Below are positions 1 to 61,515 of a stretch of DNA of 64,000 nt, piece by piece. The notes under the pieces were generated by a model, which saw only the letters and a program-made list of their open reading frames with translations, searched no databases and was not told the DNA's origin. Position 1 is the stretch's first letter. Every line of letters begins with the position of its first letter. Source of the stretch: Setophaga petechia (taxonomy: Eukaryota > Chordata > Aves > Passeriformes > Parulidae); contig JANCRA010000060.1 of the NCBI GenBank assembly GCA_024362935.1, positions 1,056,501 to 1,120,500 of the forward strand, read 5' to 3'. The translations under genes and the position numbers were made by a program.

Positions 1-584
1 ACATGGCCCTCCACACAGCATTGATGGGACACCGGGCCAAGCACGGTCGCCCCAGATTAAGAAGTAACCTGCTGGCAACTGGATAGGGTCATTTGATGAG
101 ATTGACACTTTCTTTGTGGTATAATTGCACCAAGCAGTTGCATTACGATAGACAGCCATGCTGGAAGTTACAACAGTGGAATGGTTCTTGGCTGAAAGCT
201 GGCTTCTGTGGTTAAAATTAAGGCATGCATCTGCCATCACTGAACCTAACAGTTCCAATTCTTGGGGTTCCTGCGGTGCTATGGGAAAATGAGAAATCCA
301 CTGATCCCATTTATCTACACTTGTTCCAGCATCATTGGTATTGCAGTGGGTACACCTGAGGGACATGGCCAGGGATCCGCTGGTAGCCCAACTAAGCAAA
401 TTGTAAATGGATTACCTAGAGAAGATAATGATAGGCAAATAGCCTCCTGATTAGTTAAATTTGCCAGGGTGACCCAAACATTAGTCTTGGGCTGAGGTGG
501 GGCCCACACGCCTTCAGCAGCACCTGCACTGTCTGTTAAGAGGGTGAAGGTTAGTAAAGCAACAGCATAAATTTGCCACATCAT
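1..584 (-). pseudogene. env: ERV envelope gene, N-terminal part, broken and cut by window edge
   Basis: The frame starting at 584 opens with a hydrophobic signal-peptide-like stretch (core AVALLTFTLL) followed by a surface-subunit N-terminus containing the short motif NVWVTLANLT, which has a potential N-glycosylation site. The frame stops at 315-317. Envelope-like coding appears to resume in another frame from about 310 down to the window edge, with further potential glycosylation sites and cysteines. No transmembrane subunit is inside the window. The gene is a pseudogene here. Its family within avian ERVs is not certain. Confidence 0.7.
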
Positions 585-1272
585 CTTGATCTTCCCAGGT
601 GCTGCCTTGAATCACCCAGACATTTGGGAGATAAACATGTTTCTCATAAATCATTAAGAATGTCTCTTTTTTCCTTTCCCCTTTTTTCTCCTTGATCTGC
701 CCAGATTTAATCTCTTTAGGCTTCTTAAACAATCGTCCCACTCTTGGTTGGGGGTCTCGATCTCCTGGAATCAGACCTATTACATTTAATTCTGAAAGGG
801 TAATACATCAACCACACTTAGTCTGTAAGATACACAATTGGGATTGCCCTAAAGCACGTTTGGCCAAGTGCTGTATTTCCCACTTAAACCATCCAAGAAT
901 TTTCTGCTCTGGGGATTCAAATAACTGCAGCCCTTGGCGGCCAGGTAACCCTATAAAGTCTTTAAGTGCTCTTTCCCAGGAGTCAAACTGCCAATAAAAT
1001 TCACATCTCCTGCACCACAATTCAGGTAACTGGGTCTGATGCTCCCACTTAGTTTGCTGACAACCCCCACAAAAAAACAGCACCCATACATTACATTGTC
1101 TATTTTGACACTTAATACAAGCTAGATCCTTAGGCCCTTTAAGTTCAAAGGTATTAAATGCTGAGAGCAGGCTTAGTATATTATCTACAGATTTGCTCTG
1201 ATCAATCGCTCGGTCAATGGCATAACTACATTGTCCTTTCATTTTAAGAAGTATTGGTTGAAGGATGATCAA
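514..1272 (-). other. Cys-rich reading frame between ERV pol and env
   Basis: A 154-codon frame runs from 1272 to a TGA at 808-810. Reading on in the same frame beyond that one stop gives a further open stretch to 514, including a 75-codon ATG frame from 741. The first part has closely spaced cysteine pairs (CIKC, CGGC, CRRC) that could bind zinc. The second part is strongly basic (KKPKEIKSG, EKKGERKKE). It lies after the integrase stop (1299-1301) and before the env signal peptide, in a place where simple retroviruses usually have little or no spacer. It could be an accessory protein, an extended env leader, or chance openness in decayed sequence. I do not recognise a known family. Confidence 0.45.
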
Positions 1273-1298
1273 CAGTTTCTACTTGCTGATGGTCTTCT

Positions 1299-1930
1299 TC
1301 ACTCAGTTGCCTGAGTCCCGGTTCCATCTAGCACAGCTGCTCGGGTCCATTTAGCAGGTACCCACAAAGATCCTGTAGGGGTAGAAACACAAAGATATCT
1401 GCGGCCGCAATATAATACCTTAGCAGGACCTTGCCATTGTTCTGTCTTAGGATCTCTGTACTTTACCCATACATCTTGCTTCGCACTGCCTTTCTCCTGT
1501 ACATAATGGCGAATTACAGCAGAAATTTTGCTTTCCCCAAAAACACACAAATGATTCAAAACAAATAAGCACCTTAGCAATCTCTCTTGTGGCTCTCTAA
1601 TATCTGTATATTTACCTAGATATCTTTTCAAGGTACCATTAGCTCTCTCTACGATGCTTGCCCTATTGGGGAATTAGGGATGCCTGTAACATGTTCTATT
1701 CCCCACATTTGCATGAATTGTTTTTTTCTTTTGCTGCAGTAGGCAGGCTCGTTATCTGTCTTGATGCGCTGTGGCACTCCCATCACTGCAAAGCAGCTAC
1801 TGAGATGCCTCTCCACATGCCCGGCTCTCTCACTAGTCTGTGCTGTGGCCCATATAAAATGACTATAGGTGTCTATAGTAACATGTACATACTTCAGCCT
1901 TCCAAACTCAGCAACATGTGTAACATCCAT
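1299..1930 (-). pseudogene. pol: ERV integrase core and C-terminal domain, frameshifted
   Basis: The frame 1649-1930 carries the integrase catalytic core, with the first catalytic aspartate in MDVTHV and the second in IKTDNEPAY. It ends at a TAG (1649-1651) just after GQAS. The glutamate expected to complete the DDE triad sits in a different frame immediately downstream, so a small indel near 1645-1655 breaks the enzyme at its active site. The second frame, 1299-1631, holds the C-terminal DNA-binding domain, with a Trp-rich part (DVWVKYRDP, GSLWVPAKW) and a stop at 1299-1301. Integrase would join viral DNA to the host genome. This copy cannot. Confidence 0.85.
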
Positions 1931-2003
1931 TTGCCAGGTCTCATGCGTATTCAGCCCTCTTGGCTTAACTCCCAGACCTAATCCACAGCCCCCATTATGA
2001 TGA

Positions 2004-2639
2004 CTACATATGATGACAGGCTTTGACTATTGTCCGTGTTTCTTCCATAGATATCTGAAATTCCCTATGCAGGCCCTTTGCATTTTGGTGAAACATGGAA
2101 TGTGCTTCTCTGGCCATGGTCTGCCTGGGAATTGGAGTCACTTGTGTCATTGAGACTAGCTTATCTGCTCGTGCATTACCCTCTCCTACACCAATATCCC
2201 ACTTGTGACTTCGAATATGGATAACGGAAAAGGGATGCTTTCTCAGCTTAATCACCCTCTGTAACTGTATAAACAGTTCATGTAACCTTCTGTTTTGAAC
2301 CTCTTTTATAGAGGCATCCTCTATTCGCTCGCACACTACAGCAACATACAAAGAATCTGTCACTATGTTGAGGGGCCCAGAAAAGTGCATCATGGCCCAA
2401 ACAACAGCCAATAGCTCCATCGTTTGTAAAGTATCCGACTCGGAAACCTGGAGAATCTGATGGTGCCATTGTCCTTTTTCCTGCCAGGTTACTGAAGCAG
2501 TTCTGGACTTTCTTCCTGCATCCCTGTAGGCTGTTATGGCATCCAACAGGGGCTCCTGCGATCTTTTTGGGCATTGGATCCAACCCCACTGCCCTACCCA
2601 ATTCAGCAGTGAATTGGGAATATCATCAGTGGCAATCAC
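2004..2639 (-). pseudogene. pol: ERV RNase H and integrase N-terminal zinc-binding region
   Basis: This frame carries an RNase H domain recognisable from YRDAGRKS, the glutamate in MELLAVVWA, the aspartate in IVTDSLYV and NARADKL. A histidine pair (AHSMFH) and a CHH stretch near the end match the start of the integrase HHCC zinc-binding domain. RNase H removes RNA from RNA-DNA hybrids during reverse transcription. The frame differs from the reverse transcriptase frame upstream and from the integrase core downstream, so at least two indels separate the pieces. The region 2640-2904 between it and the reverse transcriptase is the degraded connection domain. Confidence 0.85.
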
Positions 2640-2904
2640 ACTTCCGGCTCCCAGCGCCCATGCTGTTTTCCAGGTACCAGGTCAGTGTATCTTTCTTCAT
2701 TGGTATCCGTATCTGATCAGGCTCCTTTCCAGTAATCTGTAATGCCCGTTCACAACCCTTCTTAAGCAAATCAGCCAAAATTTCCATTTTTTGAAGAAGG
2801 GTTTTATGCTGTTGAAGTGGAGGAGATATCCATTCTAAGGCCCACGTCTCCCCCGTTTTTCTGTCTTGCTGAGTAAATGCACCCAGTAAAAATTTAGTTC
2901 CACA

Positions 2905-3864
2905 TCAAGCTGTCAGCTGTATGGGAAGGTTAAGATCTCGTCTCCAGACACTACCCTGTGTTACACAGTCCAGTATCTGTTGAAGTATCTTAACCTGCTC
3001 AGAGGTTATACAAACAGGCTGTGCTGGGTCAGTCCCTTTTAGTAAAGGTCGAAGTTCATCTAATAACTCATTTGGGATGCCCACAATAGGGCGTAGCCAT
3101 TGCAGATCACCAAGTAACTTCTGTGCATCATGCAATGTATGTATTTTAACATTCAATTGCAGTTTCTGGGGGGTAACAACCTGATCGGTAAGTATCCATC
3201 CTAGATATTTCCAGGGTGCAGATAATTTATTTTTTTCAGGAGCTACAACCAACCCATGTAATTTTAGAGCATCATGTATTTCTTGAATTTGTTGACCTGT
3301 AAAAGGTTGCGCAAATAAAATATCGTCCATGTAATGAAAAATAGTTGTTTCGGGCCAGACTTGCCGTAAAGGTTGTAAAGTATTGTCAACATACAGTTGA
3401 CACAAGGTGGTGCTGTTCCGCATTCCCTGCAGACGATTTAACCATTCAAATCTTTTGTCTGGTTCTTCTCTGTTTAAAGCCGGCAAGGTAAAGGCAAACC
3501 TCCGAGTGTCTCGAGGGTGGAGAGGAATAGTAAAAAAGCAGTCCTTAAGATCTACAATCAGCAGTGGCCAGTCCTTTGGCAACATAGGTGAGTTAGGTAA
3601 ACCTGGTTGTAAGGCGCTCACAGGCTCCATTTGTTCATTTACAAGGTCATGTAGCAAGCGATACTTTCCTGACTTCTTTTTAATAACAAAAATAGGGGTA
3701 TTCCATGGGCTTATTGACAACTGTAAATGACCTTGTTTATATTGTTCCTGTACCAGTAAATGTGCTTGTTCCAGACTTTCCCTTTTTAATGGGCATTGCT
3801 TAACCCACACAGCTGTGTTGGTGGTCCATGTTAGTGGGATTGGGAAAGTCCACGCAATGGCCAC
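2905..3864 (-). pseudogene. pol: ERV reverse transcriptase
   Basis: This 319-codon frame is the best preserved piece of the provirus. It contains the finger motif SPWNTPIFVIKKKSGKYRLL, the first catalytic aspartate in VDLKDCFF and the YMDD active-site box, encoded at 3322-3333. The palm and thumb continue to a stop at 2905-2907, beyond which sequence resembling the connection domain continues without an open frame. It begins where the protease frame ends (3864), in a different phase, as expected when pol is reached by ribosomal frameshifting. The sequence type is class II. Confidence 0.92.
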
Positions 3865-4865
3865 TAGCCCAAAGGGCGTTCATTTGTCAGCACTACTCCC
3901 AATTGAGCCAGAATGTCCCAACCAACGAGGCACTGTACAGAAGGGGGCAAAGGTACAACTGAGAAAACACTCCGCAAAATTCTTCCATCAACAGTTACAG
4001 ATAACATAGGTGATTTTCTTGCAAGCGTTAGGCCTCCAACTCTGGTAACCGTCACTGTTGTCTGCTGTAATGGCCAGTTGCGGGGCCAGAAATCTGGACT
4101 GATAATGCTGGAGTCTGCACCAGTATCTAATAAACTTTCCAAGGTTTGCCTCTCACCCTGATATTCTATTAATACAGTACGTTTTGGCCGATCATTTAAA
4201 TTCATTGTTAATACAGTAAGTCCTCCGGTGGAGCCAAAACCTTGCTCTCCCCTCAACTGTGATTGACAAGGGAGTAATGTTTTAGTCATTTGCTCCAATG
4301 GAACTAATCGAGCTATCCTCTGTCCCTTCGCGATTCGTATCGGTGGAAAAGGAGTATGTACCATAACACAAATTTCTCCAGTAAAGTCAGCATTGATAAT
4401 CCCAGTTAAAACAAATAATCCCATCATAGTGGCCGATGATCGTCCCAGTAACAAAGCTCCCATAGGCTGTCCGTCAATGATGATTGGTCCTTTTACTCCA
4501 GTCGGAACCTTTTCCGCCTGAGTGGTCATCAACGTTACTGCTACTGAGGCTGCCACATCCAGCCCGAGACTGCCGGCGGTGTCTGGCTGGGGGGGGGGGG
4601 GGGGGGGGGCTGGGCTGAGGTGTTGACAGCTGCTACTTGTGTCTGGGCGTGGCGGGTGTCTGCTGTGGGCGCGCTGGCTTTTATGTTTCCCGAGCGACGT
4701 CGGCAAATTCAGGTGTTGTGGGTGTCCGAGCGGCAGCTTTGACATCAAACACAAGCTGCGTGACAGGTCCGTCGGGTGTGTCCCATGCCTCCGCACCGGT
4801 AACACTTGAATCGGCAGTAGATGGAGCCCGCGGAGTATTTGCTGCTGTTGCCTGTGAGGGCGCAA
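3864..4865 (-). pseudogene. pro: ERV dUTPase-like domain plus aspartic protease (pro frame)
   Basis: The frame has a low-complexity Pro-rich start encoded by a 21-base G run (4589-4609 on the plus strand), then a dUTPase-like domain (ALLLGRSS, GIINADFTGEI, IAKGQRIARLV), then a retroviral aspartic protease with the active-site triad in LLDTGADSSII and the C-terminal CLVGWDIL. The dUTPase motif has Asn where active enzymes carry the catalytic Asp (GIINADF), so it is probably inactive as an enzyme. The protease portion is open to the stop at 3864-3866. The real start of the pro product is probably near 4700 by frameshift from gag. The part upstream of that reads over nucleocapsid in the wrong frame. 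Confidence 0.85.
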
Positions 4866-5490
4866 GTGCTGCTAATACCTGACTCTGAGATGCTGCTGCC
4901 TGGTCCTTCAGTCCTATCCCTAGCTCTTTAATAGCTTCTACTAACATCGCCTGACTCCCTAAGGGCACATTTGCCATTCGTTCGAAAGCTTCTTCTATAG
5001 TCCGATTAGCTCCTAGGGTATTTAGTACATTCCTGGTGGTCTGATTGCTGTTCTGGAGGGCACATTGTTTCAGTAAAGCACCCTTCATGTAATCAGGGAC
5101 TCCTGCTCGCTCGATAGCAGTGGCTGCCTTATCTATAAAGGATACGAATGACTCATCTCTACCCTGCTTTATCCCCATGTATGAGGGAACTCCGCCTGGA
5201 TCTTATATTCTGTCTATAGCCAGTCGTACTAGTCGCATAGCTTCTCGACATTTATCAGGACCGATTAATGCTTGCGCCTCTGTTCGGGCAAAAGCCCCTA
5301 TACCAAATAATTCATCTAAGGTGATTCCGTGTAATGGGTCACCTGGTTGCCGTACTACTGCTACGCACTCCTGGCAGAGTGCTTGCCAATGTGCATTAAA
5401 CAGAAGCTGCTGATGTTGAGTAAAGTTAAGCTTTGCAATTCCTCTACAATTCGGCTGGCAATAACACCTGGGTCCCCCAAATATAGTCAA
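4681..5490 (-). pseudogene. gag: ERV capsid region of gag
   Basis: Two frames in the same phase (5203-5490 and 4681-5178) are separated by one TAA at 5203-5205, so this is a single nonsense mutation in an otherwise continuous capsid region. The first part contains FNAHWQALCQE, typical of capsid N-terminal domains. The second contains QGRDESFVSFIDKAATAIE, the major homology region of retroviral capsid. From about 4830 downward the frame reads through the nucleocapsid DNA out of phase to a stop at 4681-4683. Confidence 0.82.
4703..4804 (-). pseudogene. gag: ERV nucleocapsid zinc knuckles, out of frame
   Basis: Two CCHC zinc knuckles lie in a frame that differs from both the capsid and the protease frames. 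The first, 4763-4804, is CYRCGGMGHTRRTC, a perfect C-X2-C-X4-H-X4-C. The second, 4703-4744, keeps the C-X2-C-X4-H-X4-C spacing but has a stop codon inside it, and another stop precedes it. Nucleocapsid packages viral RNA. An indel upstream of 4804 has separated it from the capsid frame. Confidence 0.75.
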
Positions 5491-5599
5491 GCATCTGCTT
5501 TGTAGGCTCTGCTGTAACGCCGAACTGGCTAACTGTGGACCGTAACTGCGATAACAGTTTCCAATCTAACGCAGTGATTGCTGTCTGCAATCCACCCCC

Positions 5600-6252
5600 T
5601 TACAGAGGCGTATACACCACTGGGCAGGCAACTTCCATGGCTGGTGCCATAGCCTCACTATCCCCTGAATCCATGATCTCTTTCGCTACCGCTGCCCATG
5701 CCTTCCTCCGCTTCTGTGCAATGGCCCCCGCTAGTTCACTCTCTGCCCCAGGGATCAGCTCATTCCTAGGAGGGGGAGATGGAGCCTCTGGCCACGGTGC
5801 AGGCGGTGCAGATGCCGCAGACGGTTCTGCTGTGGAATTTGTGGGGGAGGGGGCGCTGCCTGAAGCAGAAGCCGAGGGAGGCAGAATAACTTTAGCAGTA
5901 GCAGGAGGTAACGGGAAGTCTGCCCAGTCCCCATAACTTTTATTCCTGTCATGAGCTGCACTAGCTTGCTGTGCAGCCTTCTTCTCTACCTGATATTGTA
6001 CTATCTCATTATGCACCACTCGCCATAACTTGGCTAACTTCTTTGCAGTCTTATCATCATCCAGAACTACTTCCCACAGCTTATCCCCAAACTTACGCTA
6101 CTCAATTCATTAACTGTATGAGGATTTTGGAAGAATCCCTGTGCATACCCATAAGCTAACAACCCAGGAAGCTCTTTCTGCAAATCTATGCCCTTAACCT
6201 GATGCTTTCTTAAAAAGCAAGTAAATAAATCATATGCTGCTTGGCTTTCCAT
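5600..6252 (-). pseudogene. gag: ERV matrix and Pro-rich linker of gag
   Basis: The gag start codon is best placed at 6250-6252 (ATG on the minus strand). The first 61-codon frame has matrix-like sequence (FLRKHQVKGIDLQKELPG, NPHTVNEL). A frame change near 6085-6100 moves the rest of matrix (around DKLWEVVLDD) into a second phase, which continues as the frame 5600-6019, a Pro/Ala/Ser-rich linker with PAPWPEAPSPPP. That frame ends at 5600-5602, and a further frame change separates it from the capsid. There is no N-terminal MG, so a myristoylation signal is not evident. Confidence 0.8.
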
Positions 6253-6425
6253 ATTAAATCGTGAGCGCTCTTCTCAGCCTTGCAGGTTTTCGCAGCACGT
6301 ATCGGCCGGGTCCTCCAGTGAGTACCCCCAGGGCGCAGCACCTTCCCCTTTTTCAGCGGTGCTTTTTCGCCGTCCTGGCTGCTACAGGACCCGAACTCCT
6401 TCACCGAACCCCCGTGGTCGCCGGC

Positions 6426-6443
6426 ATCACATACGGGTCACCA
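6426..6443 (-). other. ERV primer-binding site, tRNA-Trp-like
   Basis: Three bases inside the LTR edge, the minus strand reads TGGTGACCCGTATGTGAT. This is close to the complement of the 3' end of vertebrate tRNA-Trp including CCA, differing at about three positions by my recollection. It begins with TGG as all retroviral primer sites do. The mismatches may be decay, or another tRNA may have been the primer. Confidence 0.65.
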
Positions 6444-6446
6444 TTT

Positions 6447-6781
6447 TGTTGGGAATGGCAGAAGAAACGCGGGACTTAACATAAGCCATCAGCGAATCTC
6501 GAACTTTATTGATAGGTACACATATTTATATTGGTGTTAATGAAGCTCATACATATTGCAAAGGCGAGCTCACTATTGGTTAGACACTTATCTGCCAACT
6601 ACGCCTACTTCTACATTTTTGTAGTTATTCTATTGAAACTATTCTTCACATTTCTGCCAAAGATTTTCCTCCCTATCCTGATGTTGCACCAAGGGCACAA
6701 TGTCCTTGCCTGTTATTGGACACTGACTACTGGCTCCTGTACTTGTCTCCTTCTAGCTTAACCAGTGGTACTATGTCAACA
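6447..6781 (-). mobile_element. 5' LTR of the minus-strand ERV
   Basis: The element is 335 bp with inverted termini: on the minus strand it begins TGTTGACATAG and ends TTCCCAACA. A TATA box (TATAAATA, 6523-6530) is followed after only about 12 bases by the polyadenylation signal AATAAA (6505-6510), leaving a very short R region and a U5 of about 60 bases. This compact layout resembles alpha- and beta-type avian LTRs. The promoter would fire leftward, away from the host gene. The partner LTR is outside the window. Confidence 0.85.
6505..6530 (-). promoter_or_regulatory. TATA box and polyadenylation signal in the ERV LTR
   Basis: On the minus strand TATAAATA (6523-6530) precedes AATAAA (6505-6510). 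They are positioned as the core promoter and the 3'-end signal of a short-R retroviral LTR. Confidence 0.7.
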
Positions 6782-9550
6782 TGACCCTTCTCAGATAGCC
6801 AGGTGTCCAAAAAGCTCTCCACAAGCTATTTCTTCTTTTATTAGCAAGAGAGCCAGGACCCTCTGTTCTCAGAGACACTGCAGTCTTTTCCATGCTCTCA
6901 AGTCACTTCACATTCATCTCCTGCTGCCACTTTCGGTGTATTGAGAACACGTCTCATGACTGGTGGGCTTGCTGAGATCAAGCATGTGTCACAGTGACCC
7001 ACCTGTATCTCTGGAGGAGAACTGCTTTGTGTTATTGCACCAGGCAGAAGTTGCCACTAGCAGAAGTTTTCCTCAGCCCCTGACTGAGCTGTGAAAGTAT
7101 CTGAAAAAGTTCCCACTAAAGAAGCTTTTCCTTTAGCTTCTTCCCCCTCTGGAACTACTCTCCCCCTCCCCGAGTCACTAGTGCATCAATGGCACCTACG
7201 TGCAAGGCTCAGCCTCAAGGCTGTCTGTTGTGCCGGATAACTGAACCTCCTATCACCCAGCTTTCCTGCTCCAGCAGTGGGGACCTCTGCTCCCAAGAGT
7301 GTTCTTGATGTCAGCAGGTGTGTGACCCTCCTCTAGTGGGGAGGTTCCGCCTTCAAGGTGGCTTCCTTGCTCTGCATTTTGATGCCCTTCTGCTGTGCGA
7401 CTTTGTGCAGATCAGCACAGAGCTGCCAGCTCATGAGTTGGACTGACCTGAGATGTCATGTCAGTGTGTCCTCTGTGTCCTTGAGAGGCTCCAGTTTGCC
7501 CGTTTTGGCCTGAAGAGAGACAGGTTTTCTTAGTGCAGAATAACATCCCAAGAGTTTGAGCTGTGGCAGCCAAGTGATGATGTTTAGGTTCTTCAGCAAG
7601 GCTGCCAGAGGTGTAGGTGGAAAACAGCCTACACATTATCATCAAGCCCTGAAATACACAAAATAAAATGAGAATGTTGCAAAAAAAATAATATTTTGTC
7701 TGGTCCATCCTGCAGCCAACTTCCCACTTACTGTGGCAGGTCACTCATTTTGGGGGGCCCTGAAGCTGGGGCCCTGAAGCTCCCAGGTCCCCAGCATCTA
7801 TTTTCAGCATGCCCAAAAGACCTTGCTGGCATAAAAATGATGATCAAACTGTTAAAATTCTTACACACTAAGTCTGTGTCTACAGGAGCCATTGGACAGA
7901 CAGAGACTATCAGGCTGCTATAAGCATTTTCCCAGTATTACTGTTTCCCTGAGGACAGGTATAGCCTGTATTCGCAAAGGTAAGCATTATCTGCATCTCC
8001 ACAAAGAGGGATGCCAATTTAATCACAGTAGAGCTACACCAGCAAATTTTTGTTTTCAACACAGACCTGGTTCAACTCCTCCTTTTCTTTCCTGCTAGCC
8101 TGTGCCTCAGTCCCTGAGCTTTGCAGTCCCACAGAACTCAACGTCTCCTGCCTGCTTTTCCACACCTCGGGCATCTCCAGCAGCTTCACAGCCCCTGTGG
8201 GGGCCCCACTTGCCACTGGCCCCCAGCTGCAGAGACACACTCTTCCCCATCACCCTCCCCCCCCCCACCCCTGTGTAAGCACAGTGCAGTTGTGTGACCA
8301 GCCCACAAGTGCAACAGCCATGATCTCACTGTCTCTCTATTTGCTATTTAAAAATGCAGTGGGAATTTCATGGGAATGTCTTAAGATTAAGTTACCCTCA
8401 AGTTCTCAATAGTGCCAAAATGCCATCTGAAAATGAGTGCAGTGTTGCTCTGGGTGCGACCCTGACCATTGGCTGGCATGGGGTCATTAATAAGCTGAAC
8501 AGACTAATTTCTTACCGTAGCAGACATTTGCTCCCTGGTGCAACATGAGCCCCAAACCACTCTATTAGTGGCAAAATCCACCAAGAATCTGTCAAGTCTT
8601 GCACCCCTAGTTATAGGATCTGAGGAATCTGGGCAGCTCAACCCCCAGGATTTGCATCCACGTGGGATTGTTTCTATTCTGGAATAACAGGACAGTAAAA
8701 GATTCCTTGGGAGAAGTGGCACATTGCAGCAATTACTGATACACAGGAGCTGTTCTGCGTCACCATGCCAAATGACATACCCAAAAGCAGTGGCTGACAG
8801 AAGCTGATCTAGCAGGGCTGACCTTTAGAGCATGGCTTGTTTATTTAGAGTACTCATGGTGGCTGAGGAGCACGGCTTTACTAGTTCTTGAGGTCTCTGA
8901 ACCTATGCTGTTTGTACGCCGATGGTGGATCTGTGCAGCTGCTGGAGACACACCTGATATTCCTGCACAGCTTTGACCAGTCTACTATGTGCTCATGATA
9001 GAGAAGAAGCAGAAAGTCTGCAAAATCTGCCCAGACAAAGCTGCTGGGCCAAAAAAAAAAAAAAAAAAAAAAAAGAGAGAAAACATCTGGGCAAACCCAG
9101 AACATGGCAGCCTTACAGCTCAGGCTGACCCAAAGGTCTGTACCCTCCCATCTGGAAGCAGAGACAGCTCGACATCCAGCACTGGCAAAGGTACTTTCCT
9201 CTCTTAGTGCTCCACACTGGTTCAAGTCCCCTCTGCCTCTTTCCATCCACGCTCTTGCAGGATATCGGGAGTACCGGAGGGCAGAGCCGAACCAATAAAG
9301 CCTCATGTGCCCAGGGGAGCAGGAGGCAGCGTCGGTGAACAGGGTTTACCGGTGCAGCTGTGATCCAGCGGCGCGCACAGGCCGTACCTGGGGCCTACAA
9401 CTACAGCGCTGCCAAAAGACCCCCGAGGCGAGAGCAGGATATGACCTGCCTGACCACGGCTTTCCTCACAAAAGTGGTCACGACCACTGACTTTTGCCAT
9501 TGACCTGTAGCTCAAATAAGGCTTCAGCGGCTCCAAAACTGATGTCCCGG
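6782..9550. other. Intergenic stretch with no recognised gene
   Basis: No exon, RNA gene or clear transposon is recognised here. It contains a short C run near 8260-8271, a 24-base A tract at 9051-9074 and an isolated AATAAA at 9294-9299. All open frames are short and show no familiar protein. Confidence 0.6.
9051..9074 (+). repeat. A24 homopolymer tract
   Basis: A run of 24 A follows GGGCC. It could be the tail of an old retrotransposed sequence, but the flanking sequence is not recognisable as a processed gene copy and no target-site duplication was found. Confidence 0.8.
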
Positions 9551-9905
9551 CTCCGCTTCCACTCTCCTTGTTTCCACTCCTCTGCCCGCAGCTCCGCGAC
9601 GCCAGGGCTCGGCGGACTAGATCGGGTTCCGTAGCGACCGCACTTGCCGCCAGGGGCTGCCCTCCACCCGCGGCTCCACTCCTGACGCCAGACTCGCCAA
9701 TCCCGGACAGTCCCGGCCCGCTCCTCCCCATTCCGCTCCGCTCCGCCCCGCCTCGCCCCGTCCCGTCCCGTCCCGCCCGTCCCAGCACAGCAGCCCCCGG
9801 CAGAGGGACCCGGGGAGTGGCTGGGGGTCCGGCTCCGGCCGCGCCACCCCCGGGCGGGGCCGGGATCGGGTTTCACATCCTGCCCCGCTCGCGGGCAGAG
9901 CGGCC

Positions 9906-61515
<51,610 letters not shown>

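Larger units (their letters stand above)
1..6781 (-). mobile_element. Partial class II (beta-like) endogenous retrovirus
   Basis: Read on the minus strand, this is a provirus in normal order: LTR, primer-binding site, gag, dUTPase plus protease, reverse transcriptase, RNase H, integrase, an extra Cys-rich frame and env. The env gene runs off the left edge of the window, so the 3' LTR and the left target-site duplication cannot be seen. A dUTPase-like domain joined to the protease, two CCHC zinc knuckles and a separate pro frame are features of betaretrovirus-like elements. Every major gene is broken by stops or frame changes, so this copy cannot make its full set of proteins. It lies in opposite orientation to, and about 3 kb upstream of, the host gene promoter. 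Confidence 0.93.

Noticed and set aside
9294..9299. AATAAA just upstream of the promoter, with an A24 tract nearby
   Set aside because: No upstream exon or processed gene copy can be recognised, so a gene end here is not supported.
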